Below are positions 1 to 9,120 of a stretch of 64,000 nucleotides of DNA, in pieces. This DNA comes from Corynebacterium sp. (GTDB taxonomy: Bacteria > Actinomycetota > Actinomycetes > Mycobacteriales > Mycobacteriaceae): the NCBI RefSeq assembly GCF_030538285.1, contig NZ_JAUNUG010000002.1, forward strand, positions 40,410 to 104,409, given 5' to 3'. The notes beneath the pieces are model-generated. The model saw nothing but the letters and a program-made list of their open reading frames with translations. It searched no databases and was not told where the DNA came from. The translations under genes were made by a program, and so were the position numbers. How positions within the stretch are numbered: position 1 is the stretch's first letter; each line of letters opens with the position of its first letter.

Positions 1-187
1 TTCCGCCCGCGGGGGGGGGGGGGGCGGGGGGGGGTGTTGGTGCCCTACTGGCCCGGGGGGGGGGGGGCGGGGGGCGGGGGGCTCGGGGTCATCCCCTCGC
101 GATCGCTCCGCTTAGGCCCTCGTACGCTCGGGATCGCACTGATCCCTACTGCACGATCGCGAGCCCCGAGGGGACGGGGTGGTGGGG
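1..187. other. G-tract region and hairpins 3' of the first gene
   Basis: No gene is seen here. The stretch has uninterrupted G runs on the + strand: 14 (11-24), 9 (26-34), 13 (55-67) and two of 6 (69-74, 76-81). Beyond them are an inverted repeat (CTCGCGATCG at 96-105 against CGATCGCGAG at 154-163) and a smaller hairpin (GGGATC 130-135 / GATCCC 141-146). Both hairpins lie just downstream of the minus-strand gene ending at 188 and could terminate it. The G runs could form quadruplexes, vary in length by slippage, or be a sequencing artefact. Confidence 0.5.
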
Positions 188-1531
188 CTACTTCGCCGCA
201 GGCCCCGCACCCTCCGGCCCAACCGGCCCAACCGGCTTGGTGTGCTCGACGTAGACGAGGTTGACCGGCGGATCTTGCGGGTTGTAGTCGATGTCCTCGT
301 CGGCGATGAGTTCGGCGGTCATGTCCTCCTCCAGGGCTTCGATGAAGTCCTTGTCCGGAACGTTGGATTCCTTGACCAGGCGGGCCAGTTCGCGCTGGTT
401 CTTGCGGGTGAAACGCTTCCGCGGGTCGAGCTTGCGTGAGAGCAGCTTGCGGGCGCGCAGGCGACGCTTACCTTCGGTGTTGACCTTGTCGCGGCCGCGC
501 AGCCATGCCAGGGAGATGACGAACAGCATGAGGATGCCCATGTATCCCAGCACCGGGTAGACGTAGGAGACCAGGTCGCGGAAGCCGACGAAGCTGAGGG
601 CGAAGCCGATGAGGCAGGCGAAGATGAACACGGGGCGGAAGCGGGCGGGATTACCACGGGTCAGGCGCTTGCCCAGGGCGTAGAACATGCCGATGGCGGT
701 GTTGAAGATCATGCCGAAGACCACGAAGGTCATGACTACGCCGAACATGGGGTGGATGTCATTGATCAAGGCCAGCACCGGCAAGTCCTCGTGGCCGACC
801 ACGGACACGGAGACGAACAGGGAGAGCACCAGCAGCATGAGCATGAGGAGGAAGAAGAAGCCGCCGATGAGGCCGCCGAGGCCCGCGGCGCGGGTGTCCA
901 GGTTCGCGCCGCCGATGACGATAGCCATGGACACGGCCGTCATGATGGACAGGCCGACGTAGTTGAGGGCGGCGAGCCACCAGTTGGGCAGGGAGGTGGC
1001 CACGGAGGCGGACTGGATGTTGAGGGTGGACCAGTCCGGGTTGGCGGTGATGAGGGTCCAGACGGTGGCGCAGACGATGAAGACGATGACGAACGGGGTG
1101 ATCACGCCGATGACGGTGGAGACCTTGTTCACGTCGAGCATGCCGGTGAGCAGGACCAACACGAGCATGATTGACGCGCCGATCCACACGGGCAGCCCGA
1201 ACTGTTGGTTGAGGTTGGATCCACCGCCGGCGAACATGACGAAACCGATGCAGAACAGCGTGATGATGGTCGCGATGTCGAGGATCCAGGACGTCACCTT
1301 GCTGGAAATACGTCCCAGCACTGCGGTGTGTTCGGTGGCTTGGTAGTAGCTACCGAGCTGGAGAACTGCAATGCCGGTGATGGTCATGAGCACGGAGGCT
1401 AAGACCGCGCCCCAGATGCCCATGGTGCCGAAGGCGACGAAGTACTGCAGAGCCTCCTGTCCGGACGCGAATCCGGCACCGACGATCAGGCCGATGAAGG
1501 CCATGGAAATGGCTAATGCCCTTTTAAACAT
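188..1531 (-). CDS. YkvI-like multi-spanning membrane protein
   Basis: A 447-residue polytopic membrane protein with about ten to twelve hydrophobic segments in residues 1-345 and a charged cytoplasmic tail of about 100 residues. The opening (MFKRALAISMAFIGLIVGAG, then FASGQEALQYF) resembles YkvI-type proteins of the amino acid/cation transporter superfamily. The substrate is unknown. The start is well placed: an AGGAG-like ribosome site lies about 20 bases upstream, near 1551-1557. The C-terminal tail is rich in Arg and Lys and then acidic residues. A different transporter subfamily cannot be excluded. Confidence 0.6.
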   Translation of the reverse strand: MFKRALAISMAFIGLIVGAGFASGQEALQYFVAFGTMGIWGAVLASVLMTITGIAVLQLGSYYQATEHTAVLGRISSKVTSWILDIATIITLFCIGFVMFAGGGSNLNQQFGLPVWIGASIMLVLVLLTGMLDVNKVSTVIGVITPFVIVFIVCATVWTLITANPDWSTLNIQSASVATSLPNWWLAALNYVGLSIMTAVSMAIVIGGANLDTRAAGLGGLIGGFFFLLMLMLLVLSLFVSVSVVGHEDLPVLALINDIHPMFGVVMTFVVFGMIFNTAIGMFYALGKRLTRGNPARFRPVFIFACLIGFALSFVGFRDLVSYVYPVLGYMGILMLFVISLAWLRGRDKVNTEGKRRLRARKLLSRKLDPRKRFTRKNQRELARLVKESNVPDKDFIEALEEDMTAELIADEDIDYNPQDPPVNLVYVEHTKPVGPVGPEGAGPAAK

Positions 1532-1618
1532 GAGAAAAAATACTCCTGAAAGAGTTAAAGGTTACCCCTTTAATTTAACTCCATCAGCAGTGAAAACTCA
1601 TGTTTGGTGCGGCATGGG

Positions 1619-2338
1619 TTAGCTGTAGAGGTCGTCGTCGAAACGCCTGCGGCGGGGTGCTTCTCGACGCCGCGGTGGTTCACCGCGCCGCGGTTGCGGT
1701 TGCGGTCGCGGTCGTACCTCGGGGCGGGGTGCCTCGGCCCGGGGGCGGGCGCCGCGCTCGGTCTGGCGGGAGCGGTTGCGGGCCAGAAGTTCCTCGACGG
1801 TGACTTGGTTGGTGCGGCGGCGGGCCCGGGTGGCGGTGTCCCGGTTGCGGCGGTCGGCTTCGGCGGCGCGCCGACGGTGGTTGATGGCCGCGGTTTCTGC
1901 GGCGCGGCGGGAGCGGCCGGAAAGCCACACGCGGAACAAGGCGATGGCGAGTGCACCCAATGACACTGCGGCCAGCACGGGGAAGAACTGAGCCAGGGGA
2001 AACAGCGCGGTGACGATGGTGGTGGTGGAAAACGGTGCGGTGCCCTCCGCGGCCTGGGAGCGGGTGACTGTCCAGGCGGTGAGGACTGTCATGAAGCCGA
2101 AGAGCACGGGGATGGATGCCACCGTGAGAAACAGCCCCCGCACATCCGTGAACAGGGTGACCACGATGGCGGCCACCGCGAAGCACACCAGGAAGGGGCC
2201 GCCGATAGCCTGCGCGTTGAGGCTGAGCAGCAGTCCGGTGATGAGAGCCGCGAGAAGGATCGATATTCCCGACCAGGTGGGTAGACCGCTGGCGCGGGTG
2301 CGTGAGCGGCTGCGGCTCCGGTGGCTGGGGGTGGACAC
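1619..2338 (-). CDS. DUF6542-type membrane protein
   Basis: A 239-residue protein with an Arg/Ser-rich cytoplasmic N-terminus, four hydrophobic segments between about residues 20 and 140, and a long, very basic Arg/Pro-rich C-terminal tail (about residues 140-239). It resembles the DUF6542 membrane proteins found near rmuC and ychF in corynebacteria. The basic tail may contact nucleic acid or membrane phospholipid, which is inference. It lies 11 bases after the rmuC stop, so the two may be co-transcribed. No enzymatic motif is visible. Confidence 0.65.
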   Translation of the reverse strand: MSTPSHRSRSRSRTRASGLPTWSGISILLAALITGLLLSLNAQAIGGPFLVCFAVAAIVVTLFTDVRGLFLTVASIPVLFGFMTVLTAWTVTRSQAAEGTAPFSTTTIVTALFPLAQFFPVLAAVSLGALAIALFRVWLSGRSRRAAETAAINHRRRAAEADRRNRDTATRARRRTNQVTVEELLARNRSRQTERGARPRAEAPRPEVRPRPQPQPRRGEPPRRREAPRRRRFDDDLYS

Positions 2339-2349
2339 GGAAGCTAAGT

Positions 2350-3414
2350 CTAGCCGGTGTCCTCCCGGGAATTGTCGTCGACAGCGGGTGTGGGGTGTCG
2401 GGGGCGGTCCGTGATGGGGTGTAATTCCAGGGGTGGGCGGTCGGTGCGGGCCGGAACACCCATGTCTGCCAGTCGGCGGGCGGTGACCATGACCCGGGAA
2501 TCCAGGGAGCCGAGGGTGGCGTTGTAGGCCTCGATAGTTTTCTCCAGATGGCGGCCTACCCGCTGGTAGTGCTCGCCCATGGTGTTCAGGCGGGTGTAGA
2601 GCTCGCGGCCTAAGCGTTGGATGTCGCGGGCCTTGTCGGAGATGTCTTCCTGTCGCCAGCCCAGCGCCACCGTACGTAGCAGCGCGAAAAGGGTGGTGGG
2701 GGTGGCGATGACGATGTTGCGGGAAAAGGCGTATTCGAGGATCTCCGGATCCACCCCCAGCGCAGCGTCCAGGAAGGGATCGGCCGGGACGAAGAGGACG
2801 ACGAACTCCGGTGTCGGGTCGAAGGCGTCGATGTACTCCTTGGCGGAGAGCTGCGTGACGTGCGTGCGCAGTAGGTGGGCGTGACGGCGCAGGTAGGCGG
2901 CGTGTTCCTCCGGGTCCTGGCTGTCGAGGGCGTCGAGATAGGAGGAGAAGGGCACCTTCGCGTCGACGATGAGGCGGCGCCCACCCGCCAGGTGGACGAC
3001 GAGATCGGGGCGGACTAGGCGGCCGTCCAGGCGCGCGGTGACTTGCGAATCAAAATCGCAGTGGCGCACCATGCCGCCGAGCTCCACGACTCGCTCCAGC
3101 TGGATCTCTCCCCAGCGGCCGCGGACCTGCGGGGAGCGCAGGGCGGTGACTAGCTGATCGGTGCGGTCGCTCAACCGGGTCGAGGTGCGAGTCATCGCCT
3201 GCACCTGGCTGGCCAGGGAAGCGTAGGTGGCGGCGCGGCCCTGCTCCAGTTCCCGGAGCTGACCGCCGATCTCACCTACGGCCTGCTCGAGGCGGGTGAG
3301 CCCGGGGTCTGCTGGTGGGGGTGATTGACGGGGACGTCGATAAGCATGGGCAAGCCAGCCCAGGACAAGGCCGAGCACGACGCCGACAAGGAGGACAGGC
3401 AGAGCGGAACTCAT
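2350..3414 (-). CDS. rmuC: DNA recombination protein RmuC
   Basis: A 354-residue protein with an N-terminal membrane anchor (about residues 1-22), a coiled-coil stretch (about 35-90) and the RmuC core, including the conserved RGRWGEIQLERVVELGGM and VDAKVPFSSYLDA segments. RmuC has a nuclease-like fold and limits inversions at short inverted repeats. I place the start at the ATG at 3414 because it gives a clean transmembrane N-terminus; a second in-frame start lies six codons upstream. One copy of the dispersed GCTTATCGACG motif (3336-3345) lies in codons for a HAYRRP segment. Confidence 0.85.
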   Translation of the reverse strand: MSSALPVLLVGVVLGLVLGWLAHAYRRPRQSPPPADPGLTRLEQAVGEIGGQLRELEQGRAATYASLASQVQAMTRTSTRLSDRTDQLVTALRSPQVRGRWGEIQLERVVELGGMVRHCDFDSQVTARLDGRLVRPDLVVHLAGGRRLIVDAKVPFSSYLDALDSQDPEEHAAYLRRHAHLLRTHVTQLSAKEYIDAFDPTPEFVVLFVPADPFLDAALGVDPEILEYAFSRNIVIATPTTLFALLRTVALGWRQEDISDKARDIQRLGRELYTRLNTMGEHYQRVGRHLEKTIEAYNATLGSLDSRVMVTARRLADMGVPARTDRPPLELHPITDRPRHPTPAVDDNSREDTG

Positions 3415-3450
3415 GCGCCCACTGTGGCACACGCCCCCGACATGACTGGC

Positions 3451-4896
3451 TCAGCGCCGACCAAAAAGTCCGAACAGCCTTTCGATGCGCTTACTGCTCA
3501 GGCGCAGACGGCCCAGGTCACCGCCGGCGGTGGAGGTGGTCGGCGGCTCGGGACTAGAGGTGAGATCCTCCACATTCTCAGGCTTGCGCGGCTCATCGAC
3601 GTAGACGATCGATTCACGCCACTGCTGGCGCAGCAGGCGCCCCTCCTCCTCCGTCAGGCGGCCGTTGAGCTCGCCCTCGGGGGTCACCCACTCGATGTCG
3701 GCGGAGAGTTTCTCACCGGAGCGCAGGGCCATCATGTCGGTGAGGTAGCGGAAGCCGACGGCGATCATCGCCACGAAGGGCACCGCCAGGAAGGAGCCGA
3801 CCAGCCCGAACAGGCCACCACCGATGGTGACGGAGATAAGCACGATGACCGGGTGCAGGTTCATCGCCTTCGACTGCAACCACGGGGAGAGAATGTTGCC
3901 TTCCAGCTGCTGCACCGCGATGACGATGGCCAGCACGATCAGTGCCTGCGTCACGCCCAGCGACACCAGCGCCACCAGCACCGCCAGCGCACCGGCGACC
4001 ACCGCGCCGATCAGCGGGATGAAACCGGCGATGAAGGTGATCACAGCCAGCGCCAACGCCATGGGGACACCGACGATGACCAGGCCGAGGCCGATGAAGA
4101 TGGCGTCGACAAGCGAGACGATCGCCTGTGCGCGGATGAAACCACCAAGGGTGGTCCAGCCGCGGGTCATGCTTTCGGTCACGTGCCAGCCGATGCGGCG
4201 CCCGGACACCGAGCGGGCCCAGGGGAGGAAGCGGTGGCCGTCCTTGAGGAAGAAGAACGTCAGGACGATGACCACGAACAGGGTGAACATCATCGACGTG
4301 GCGGTGCCGACGCCGGAGACGATGCCGCCGGCGATGGCACCGGCCTGGTCCTGCACCCAACTGGCGGCGTCGTTGAACAGCTGGGAGAGGTCCTCCCCGT
4401 CGACGTTGAGCGGCGGGCCCTGCGCCCACAACTGCAGGCGCTGCACCCCCTCGAGGGACTGCAGGTAAAGGATCTGCGATTGACGCGCGATATCCGGGGC
4501 AATGAACCACAGCAAGGTGCCGAAGAATCCGAAGAACCCCAGCATGGAGATAAGCGCCGCCAAAGCTGGCGGGAATCCCCGGCGGCGCATCCACGTCGTC
4601 GGCGGCGCCAGGACGGTGCACACGATGATGGCGAACGCCATCGGCAGCACACCCGCCCCCACCTGCTTGAGAAGAAACCACGCCACGTAGAGGAATACCG
4701 CGATGATGAGCATCCGCAGCGCCCACATGGCGAAGGACTTGATCCACTCCGACATGACGACGGAGCGGTCGATCTGGTCCCCGGGAGCACGAAGCTCCTC
4801 CTGCTCGTCCAGATCCAGTGCCGTGACGGCGGTGGATCCGGTCGAGTCGGAGGAGCCGGAGTCCGGTTCGGAGGGGAGGTGGGGCTGGTCAGTCAC
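3451..4896 (-). CDS. AI-2E family transporter (PerM/YdiK type)
   Basis: A 481-residue permease. An acidic N-terminal region of about 60 residues precedes seven or eight membrane segments typical of the AI-2E exporter family (for example LGFFGFFGTLLWFIAPDI and the glycine-rich IGGGLFGLVGSFLAVPF near the end). A hydrophilic tail of about 80 residues follows. Family members include autoinducer-2 exporters and Na+/H+ antiporters, so the substrate is open. luxS lies at the far end of the window, so AI-2 export is possible but not shown. It lies between metS and rmuC on the same strand. Confidence 0.8.
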   Translation of the reverse strand: MTDQPHLPSEPDSGSSDSTGSTAVTALDLDEQEELRAPGDQIDRSVVMSEWIKSFAMWALRMLIIAVFLYVAWFLLKQVGAGVLPMAFAIIVCTVLAPPTTWMRRRGFPPALAALISMLGFFGFFGTLLWFIAPDIARQSQILYLQSLEGVQRLQLWAQGPPLNVDGEDLSQLFNDAASWVQDQAGAIAGGIVSGVGTATSMMFTLFVVIVLTFFFLKDGHRFLPWARSVSGRRIGWHVTESMTRGWTTLGGFIRAQAIVSLVDAIFIGLGLVIVGVPMALALAVITFIAGFIPLIGAVVAGALAVLVALVSLGVTQALIVLAIVIAVQQLEGNILSPWLQSKAMNLHPVIVLISVTIGGGLFGLVGSFLAVPFVAMIAVGFRYLTDMMALRSGEKLSADIEWVTPEGELNGRLTEEEGRLLRQQWRESIVYVDEPRKPENVEDLTSSPEPPTTSTAGGDLGRLRLSSKRIERLFGLFGRR

Positions 4897-4932
4897 AGCC
4901 TCTATATTGCCTCAACACCTCACCGGGTGGTG

Positions 4933-5100
4933 TTAGGGGATCTCCTGTGCGGCGAGCTGCTCGTCGCGGGCGTAATCCGCATTGCCCAGCGCGCCGGAGG
5001 TGTCATCGGGGTTGCTGCGCAGGTGCAGGGCGCTGGCGATGAAACCGCCCCAGATGACCACCATGAACAAGACCATCATCATGATTGCTATACCGCTCAT
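4933..5100 (-). CDS. metS: MetS, small subunit of the methionine transporter
   Basis: A 55-residue protein with one N-terminal membrane helix (rich in Met, Ile and Val, residues 3-24) and a short charged tail. Its ATG overlaps the metP stop by four bases (ATGA), so translation is coupled. In Corynebacterium glutamicum, MetS is the small partner required by the Na+-dependent carrier MetP for methionine and alanine uptake. Size, topology and position match. It is too short to be found by many gene callers. Confidence 0.8.
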   Translation of the reverse strand: MSGIAIMMMVLFMVVIWGGFIASALHLRSNPDDTSGALGNADYARDEQLAAQEIP

Positions 5101-6770
5101 CGGGTGGTTCCTTCCTTGTTGACGGGGTTGACGGTGTGCTTGTCGACGCCCGCGTTACCCGCGGTTTCGCCGTACTTGCGGGGGGTGTGCAGTTCCCGGC
5201 GGACTTCCGGATCGACACCGAAGTCGGAGCCGGGCGGGCCGTCGAGACGCAGGGTGCCGCGCCACGGGACCAGGGAGAACACGAGGGCGTTGATGACAAT
5301 CAGCGCCAGCACCGCCCAACCGTAAATGGCTACCTGGGAGGTGGAGTAGCCGCCGTAGGGCTCCTGCACCAGGGAAATGAGTTCCTGGGCGAGGGTGAAA
5401 CCGAGGACCAGGGTGGTGACGTTGACCACGAAGATGCGCCACAGGGTGCCCACCTTGAAGGAGGACACGGCGTTGATGTGGAGCGAGAACTCGTCGATGC
5501 GGCGCAGGATCCAGTCGAGGATGACCACGGCGATCAGCGCGATGGCCACGATGCCGATGTTGTTGGTGAACTTGTCCATGATGTCCAGGGCCATGAGGCC
5601 GGACGTGGTGGAGAACAGACCCAGGGACAGCAGCGCCATGAAGGTACCGATGCCGATGGCGACGACCTTACGCGGCAGGTTCAGCTTGTCCTTGACCGCG
5701 GAGACCACGACCTCCAGCAGGGAGAACAGAGAGGTGAAGCCAGCGATGGTCAGCGAGGCGAAGAAGAGGAAGCCGAAGATCGGGCCGAAGGCCATCTCAT
5801 TGATGATCGCCGGGAAGGCGACGAACGCCAGGCCGATGCCGGAAGTGGCGACCTCATCCACGGCCACCGCCTGCTGCACAGCCATGAAGCCCAGGGCCGC
5901 GAAGACGCCGACGCCTGCGAGGACCTCGAAGGAGGAGTTCGCGAAGGCGGTGGTCAGACCGGTGCCCGTGAGGTTGGTGCGCGGGCGCAGGTAGGAGGAG
6001 TAGGTGAGCATGATGCCGAAGCTCACGGACAGGGAGAAGAAGATCTGACCGTAGGCGGCGATCCACACGGTGCCGTTGGCCAGCGCACCCCAGTCCGGGG
6101 TGAACAGGGCGTTGAGGCCGGTGGCGGCACCCGGCAGCATGAGCGCCTGGACGACGACGATGATGAACAGCACGGTCAGCAGCGGGATGAAGAACTTGGA
6201 CACCTTGCCGATGCCCTTGTCCACGCCGATCGCCAGCACGACGATCGCCGCGATCCACACAGCAGCCAGGGCCAGCGCGATCTGCGGAACGAAGTCGGTG
6301 GAGAAGGTCGCGGCATCGTCGAACTGCAGGAACTCGCCGAAGAAGTACTCGTTCGGGTCATCGCCCCACGCCTTGTTGAAGGACTTGATGGCGTACAGCG
6401 CGGCCCAGCCGATGATGGCGGCGTAGTAGATGGTGATGAAGAAGGAGACGCCGACCTGGATCCAGCCGACCGGCTCGGCCCAGGACTTGATGCGACGGAA
6501 CGTCAGCGGCGCGGAACCGCGGTAACGGTGACCCAGCGCGTAGTCCAGGAACAGTAGCGGAATACCCGCCGTCAGCAGGGCGATGAGGTAGGGGATAAGG
6601 AAGGCGCCGCCACCGTTGTCATACGCGACATAGGGGAAACGCCAGATGTTACCGAGGCCGACGGCGGAGCCAATGGCGGCCAGCAGGAATGCCCAGCGGG
6701 AGGAGAAGATCTCGCGCCGCTCACCCTGCGCCTTGCCCGACGACGCGGGCTGCGAGGTGGTCGAAGACAT
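5097..6770 (-). CDS. metP: MetP, sodium-dependent methionine/alanine transporter
   Basis: A 557-residue neurotransmitter:sodium symporter family protein with twelve hydrophobic segments. The family signature is clear near the N-terminus (SRWAFLLAAIGSAVGLGNIW, then RFPYVAYDNGGGAFLIPY). Na+-binding residues of the family lie in that first unwound helix. In C. glutamicum the homologous MetP with MetS imports methionine and alanine. The gene is divergent from ychF across 184 bases. No complete McbR operator (TAGAC-N6-GTCTA) was found upstream. Confidence 0.85.
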   Translation of the reverse strand: MSSTTSQPASSGKAQGERREIFSSRWAFLLAAIGSAVGLGNIWRFPYVAYDNGGGAFLIPYLIALLTAGIPLLFLDYALGHRYRGSAPLTFRRIKSWAEPVGWIQVGVSFFITIYYAAIIGWAALYAIKSFNKAWGDDPNEYFFGEFLQFDDAATFSTDFVPQIALALAAVWIAAIVVLAIGVDKGIGKVSKFFIPLLTVLFIIVVVQALMLPGAATGLNALFTPDWGALANGTVWIAAYGQIFFSLSVSFGIMLTYSSYLRPRTNLTGTGLTTAFANSSFEVLAGVGVFAALGFMAVQQAVAVDEVATSGIGLAFVAFPAIINEMAFGPIFGFLFFASLTIAGFTSLFSLLEVVVSAVKDKLNLPRKVVAIGIGTFMALLSLGLFSTTSGLMALDIMDKFTNNIGIVAIALIAVVILDWILRRIDEFSLHINAVSSFKVGTLWRIFVVNVTTLVLGFTLAQELISLVQEPYGGYSTSQVAIYGWAVLALIVINALVFSLVPWRGTLRLDGPPGSDFGVDPEVRRELHTPRKYGETAGNAGVDKHTVNPVNKEGTTR

Positions 6771-6954
6771 GTGTGTACCTGTCTAGGTTGTGATTGTGTA
6801 GGTGAACGCCGGTGGTTAGGGCGGTAAAACGTCCAGGGTGTGACGGGTATATCTGAGAAGTGGCCTGATCATATATTGCTGAAGGTGACATGGCACAACC
6901 TGGGGTCCGCGCTGAGTATCTGGGAAAACACGCAGGCTGCTAGGATCAACGCCC

Positions 6955-8040
6955 GTGAGCCTTACTCTTGGAATCGTCGGTCTGCCCAACGTCGGCAAGT
7001 CCACCCTCTTCAACGCCCTGACCCGCAACGATGTGCTGGCCGCGAACTACCCGTTCGCCACCATCGAGCCCAACGTCGGCCTCGTCGAGCTTCCCGACGC
7101 CCGCCTGGGCCGCCTCGCCGAGATCTTCGGCTCTGAGCGCATCCTCCCGGCGACGGTGTCCTTCGTCGACATCGCCGGCATCGTCAAGGGTGCCTCCGAG
7201 GGTGAGGGCATGGGTAACGCCTTCCTCGCCAACATCCGTGAGGCCGACGCCATCTGCCAGGTCGTCCGCGCGTTCTCCGACGAGAACGTCATCCACGTCG
7301 ATGGTGAGGTGGACCCGTCCTCCGACATCTCGGTGATCAATACCGAGCTCATCCTCGCCGACCTGCAGACGGTGGAGAAGGCCCTGCCGCGCCTGGAGAA
7401 AGACGCCAAGAAGGATAAGTCGCTGGCCGACACCGTCGCGGAGGTCAAAAAGGCCCAGGCTGTGCTGGAGGACGACCGCACACTGTTTTCCGCCGCCAAG
7501 AACGGCGAGCTCGACCTCGCGCTCATCCGCGAGCTGCACCTGATGACCGCCAAGCCCTTCCTCTATGTCTTCAACTCCGATGAGGATGTGCTCACCGACG
7601 ACGCGAAGAAGGCCGAGCTCGCTGCCCTGGTTGCCCCGGCGGACTGCGTCTTCCTCGACGCCCAGACTGAGACCGAGCTGCTCGAGCTCGACGAGGACGA
7701 GGCCGCCGAGCTTCTCGAGGGAGTCGGCCAGGACGAGCCGGGCCTGCACTCCCTGGCCCGCGCCGGCTTCGAGACCCTCGGACTGCAGACCTACCTCACC
7801 GCTGGCCCGAAGGAGTCCCGCGCCTGGACGATCCGCAAGGGTGACACCGCCCCGCAGGCAGCCGGCGTCATCCACACTGACTTCGAGCGCGGTTTCATCA
7901 AGGCCGAGATCGTCTCCTTCGCCGACCTCGACGCCGCCGGCTCCATGGCCGAGGCCAAGGCCCAGGGCAAGGTCCGCCAGGAGGGCAAGGACTACGTCAT
8001 GGTCGACGGCGACGTGGTGGAGTTCAAGTTCAACGTGTAG
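6955..8040 (+). CDS. ychF: Redox-regulated ATPase/GTPase YchF
   Basis: A 361-residue OBG-family P-loop protein. Walker A is GLPNVGKSTLFNAL near residues 9-22; a coiled-coil insert and the C-terminal TGS domain (from about residue 275) follow. The start is GTG at 6955. YchF hydrolyses ATP, associates with ribosomes and modulates stress responses and translation fidelity. The last 29 bases are repeated about 5.4 kb downstream (13430-13458, 27 of 29 identical, in frame), suggesting that this gene's end was an integration site. Confidence 0.95.
   Translation: MSLTLGIVGLPNVGKSTLFNALTRNDVLAANYPFATIEPNVGLVELPDARLGRLAEIFGSERILPATVSFVDIAGIVKGASEGEGMGNAFLANIREADAICQVVRAFSDENVIHVDGEVDPSSDISVINTELILADLQTVEKALPRLEKDAKKDKSLADTVAEVKKAQAVLEDDRTLFSAAKNGELDLALIRELHLMTAKPFLYVFNSDEDVLTDDAKKAELAALVAPADCVFLDAQTETELLELDEDEAAELLEGVGQDEPGLHSLARAGFETLGLQTYLTAGPKESRAWTIRKGDTAPQAAGVIHTDFERGFIKAEIVSFADLDAAGSMAEAKAQGKVRQEGKDYVMVDGDVVEFKFNV
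8012..8040 (+). repeat. Direct repeat, left copy (ychF 3' end; candidate att site)
   Basis: Twenty-nine bases ending with the ychF stop codon match 13430-13458 with two mismatches. The copies code for the same C-terminal residues (VEFKFN). They bracket the accessory genes between 8.1 and 13.4 kb. Confidence 0.65.
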
Positions 8041-8091
8041 TCGCGTTCCGATTCTACGTCTGGACGTCGCGTCCACTGTCTGCCTGTGCGC

Positions 8092-8105
8092 AACTTGTAC
8101 AAGTT
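8092..8105. promoter_or_regulatory. Palindromic operator of the YefM/RelE-type module
   Basis: A perfect 14-base palindrome, AACTTGTACAAGTT, is followed at once by a partial second copy (TTGTACC, 8104-8110). It lies 13 bases upstream of the antitoxin ATG. YefM antitoxins are known to bind palindromes with a TGTACA core, so this is probably the autoregulatory operator. Confidence 0.7.
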
Positions 8106-8118
8106 GTACCATAGGTCC

Positions 8119-8364
8119 ATGATTTCCGTGACTCTGTCCCAGTTCCGTAACCGGCAGAGCGATTACATCGCCGCGGCGCAGCGAGAGCCCGTCGAGATCA
8201 CTTCGCGCGGAGCCGGTCGCCGTGCCGTGGTCGTGTCCCCCGAGTTCTTTGATCGTGCGCTGCAGGCATTGGAGGACCAAGCTGATGTCCGTGGTGCCGC
8301 CGAGGCTCGCAACGAAGAGGGGCGAGTCTCCCACGAGGAGCTCATGCGCGAGCTTGGCCTCTGA
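8119..8364 (+). CDS. Phd/YefM family antitoxin
   Basis: An 81-residue antitoxin. The N-terminal part (MISVTLSQFRNRQSDYIAAA) and the RGAGRRAVVVSPEFF segment are typical of the Phd/YefM DNA-binding fold; the acidic C-terminus would wrap the toxin. I chose ATG 8119 rather than the in-frame start at 8086, because that start lies inside the palindromic operator. The stop is nine bases before the toxin ATG, so the two genes form one operon. The pair opens the segment following the ychF 3' end. Confidence 0.8.
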   Translation: MISVTLSQFRNRQSDYIAAAQREPVEITSRGAGRRAVVVSPEFFDRALQALEDQADVRGAAEARNEEGRVSHEELMRELGL

Positions 8365-8373
8365 ACCTGTTCG

Positions 8374-8631
8374 ATGCCGTACACAATCAGCTACGTCCCT
8401 TCGGCAGCGAAGACGATTCGAAAGCTCGACAGATCGACGGCTCGGCAACTGCTTGAGGCCATCGATGGCCTCGCCAGTGACCCGCGTCCGCCGGGCTGCA
8501 TTCAGCTCAAGGGAGGTAGGGGAGAGTTCCGCATCCGCGTCGGTGACTACCGTGTCGTATACGACGTCCAGGATGACGAGCAGCTGGTCCTCGTGCTCCG
8601 GGTCGGACATCGCCGAGAAGTGTATCGATGA
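8374..8631 (+). CDS. RelE/ParE-type toxin
   Basis: An 85-residue toxin of the RelE/ParE superfamily: PYTISYVPSAAKTIRKLD at the start, then LASDPRPPGCIQLKGG, FRIRVGDYRVVYDV and the closing RVGHRREVYR. These are standard family blocks with the Arg and Tyr/His residues used by RelE-type ribosome-dependent mRNA endonucleases. ParE-type gyrase inhibition is less likely given the RVGDYRVVY block. It follows the Phd/YefM antitoxin. Confidence 0.8.
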   Translation: MPYTISYVPSAAKTIRKLDRSTARQLLEAIDGLASDPRPPGCIQLKGGRGEFRIRVGDYRVVYDVQDDEQLVLVLRVGHRREVYR

Positions 8632-8708
8632 GGTGGCGTCCGCCGTCTCATGGTGGAGGGGAGTTAGTTGGCGTGAGTTTGCCCAGATCGAACTAGCGCA
8701 CTGGGCCC

Positions 8709-9011
8709 ATGGCTGGACATGTGAAAAAGGGGCGGGTTTACAAGTCACTGTTCGTTGCGTCGAGCGTGTTGGAGATCGAGAACTGGATCAAGGACGACCT
8801 TCCAGATCTTCTTTGGCCTGCCCTTGTCCTGTCCGAGCTGGACAACGACGGCGTCCGGCTGTTCGAGAAGTGGCAGAAGGCTGTGCAGGAGCGGGTCGCT
8901 GGCCATGACGAGGACGGATGGGGCGCGGAGACACTTGACGGACGGCTCACTCATCTCCCCGCGCTGCGGGCCTTCGCATGGCTGGAGGTTACAGGCCACC
9001 TTGGTCGCTGA
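8709..9011 (+). CDS. Hypothetical protein, possibly truncated
   Basis: A 100-residue open frame with a Trp-, Glu- and Asp-rich sequence and no membrane segment or signal. I do not recognise the family. Codon use looks like real coding sequence (consistent third-position G/C), and the N-terminal SLFVASSVLEIENWIKDDLP is protein-like. The abrupt end before the transporter suggests the 5' part of a longer gene cut by a rearrangement, which is inference. Confidence 0.4.
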   Translation: MAGHVKKGRVYKSLFVASSVLEIENWIKDDLPDLLWPALVLSELDNDGVRLFEKWQKAVQERVAGHDEDGWGAETLDGRLTHLPALRAFAWLEVTGHLGR

Positions 9012-9120
9012 CATTTAAAGCAAGGTTGACGGCACGTGAGCGGAAGCGAGCGCCATCGCTGTCGACCCGCTCCATCGGGTGAACAGTGCGAGTTCAATGG
9101 CACGACCTATCATTGAAGGC

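Noticed and set aside
6771..6954. McbR operator controlling metP
   Set aside because: Only a half-match (TAGAC) is present; the GTCTA half at the right spacing is missing.
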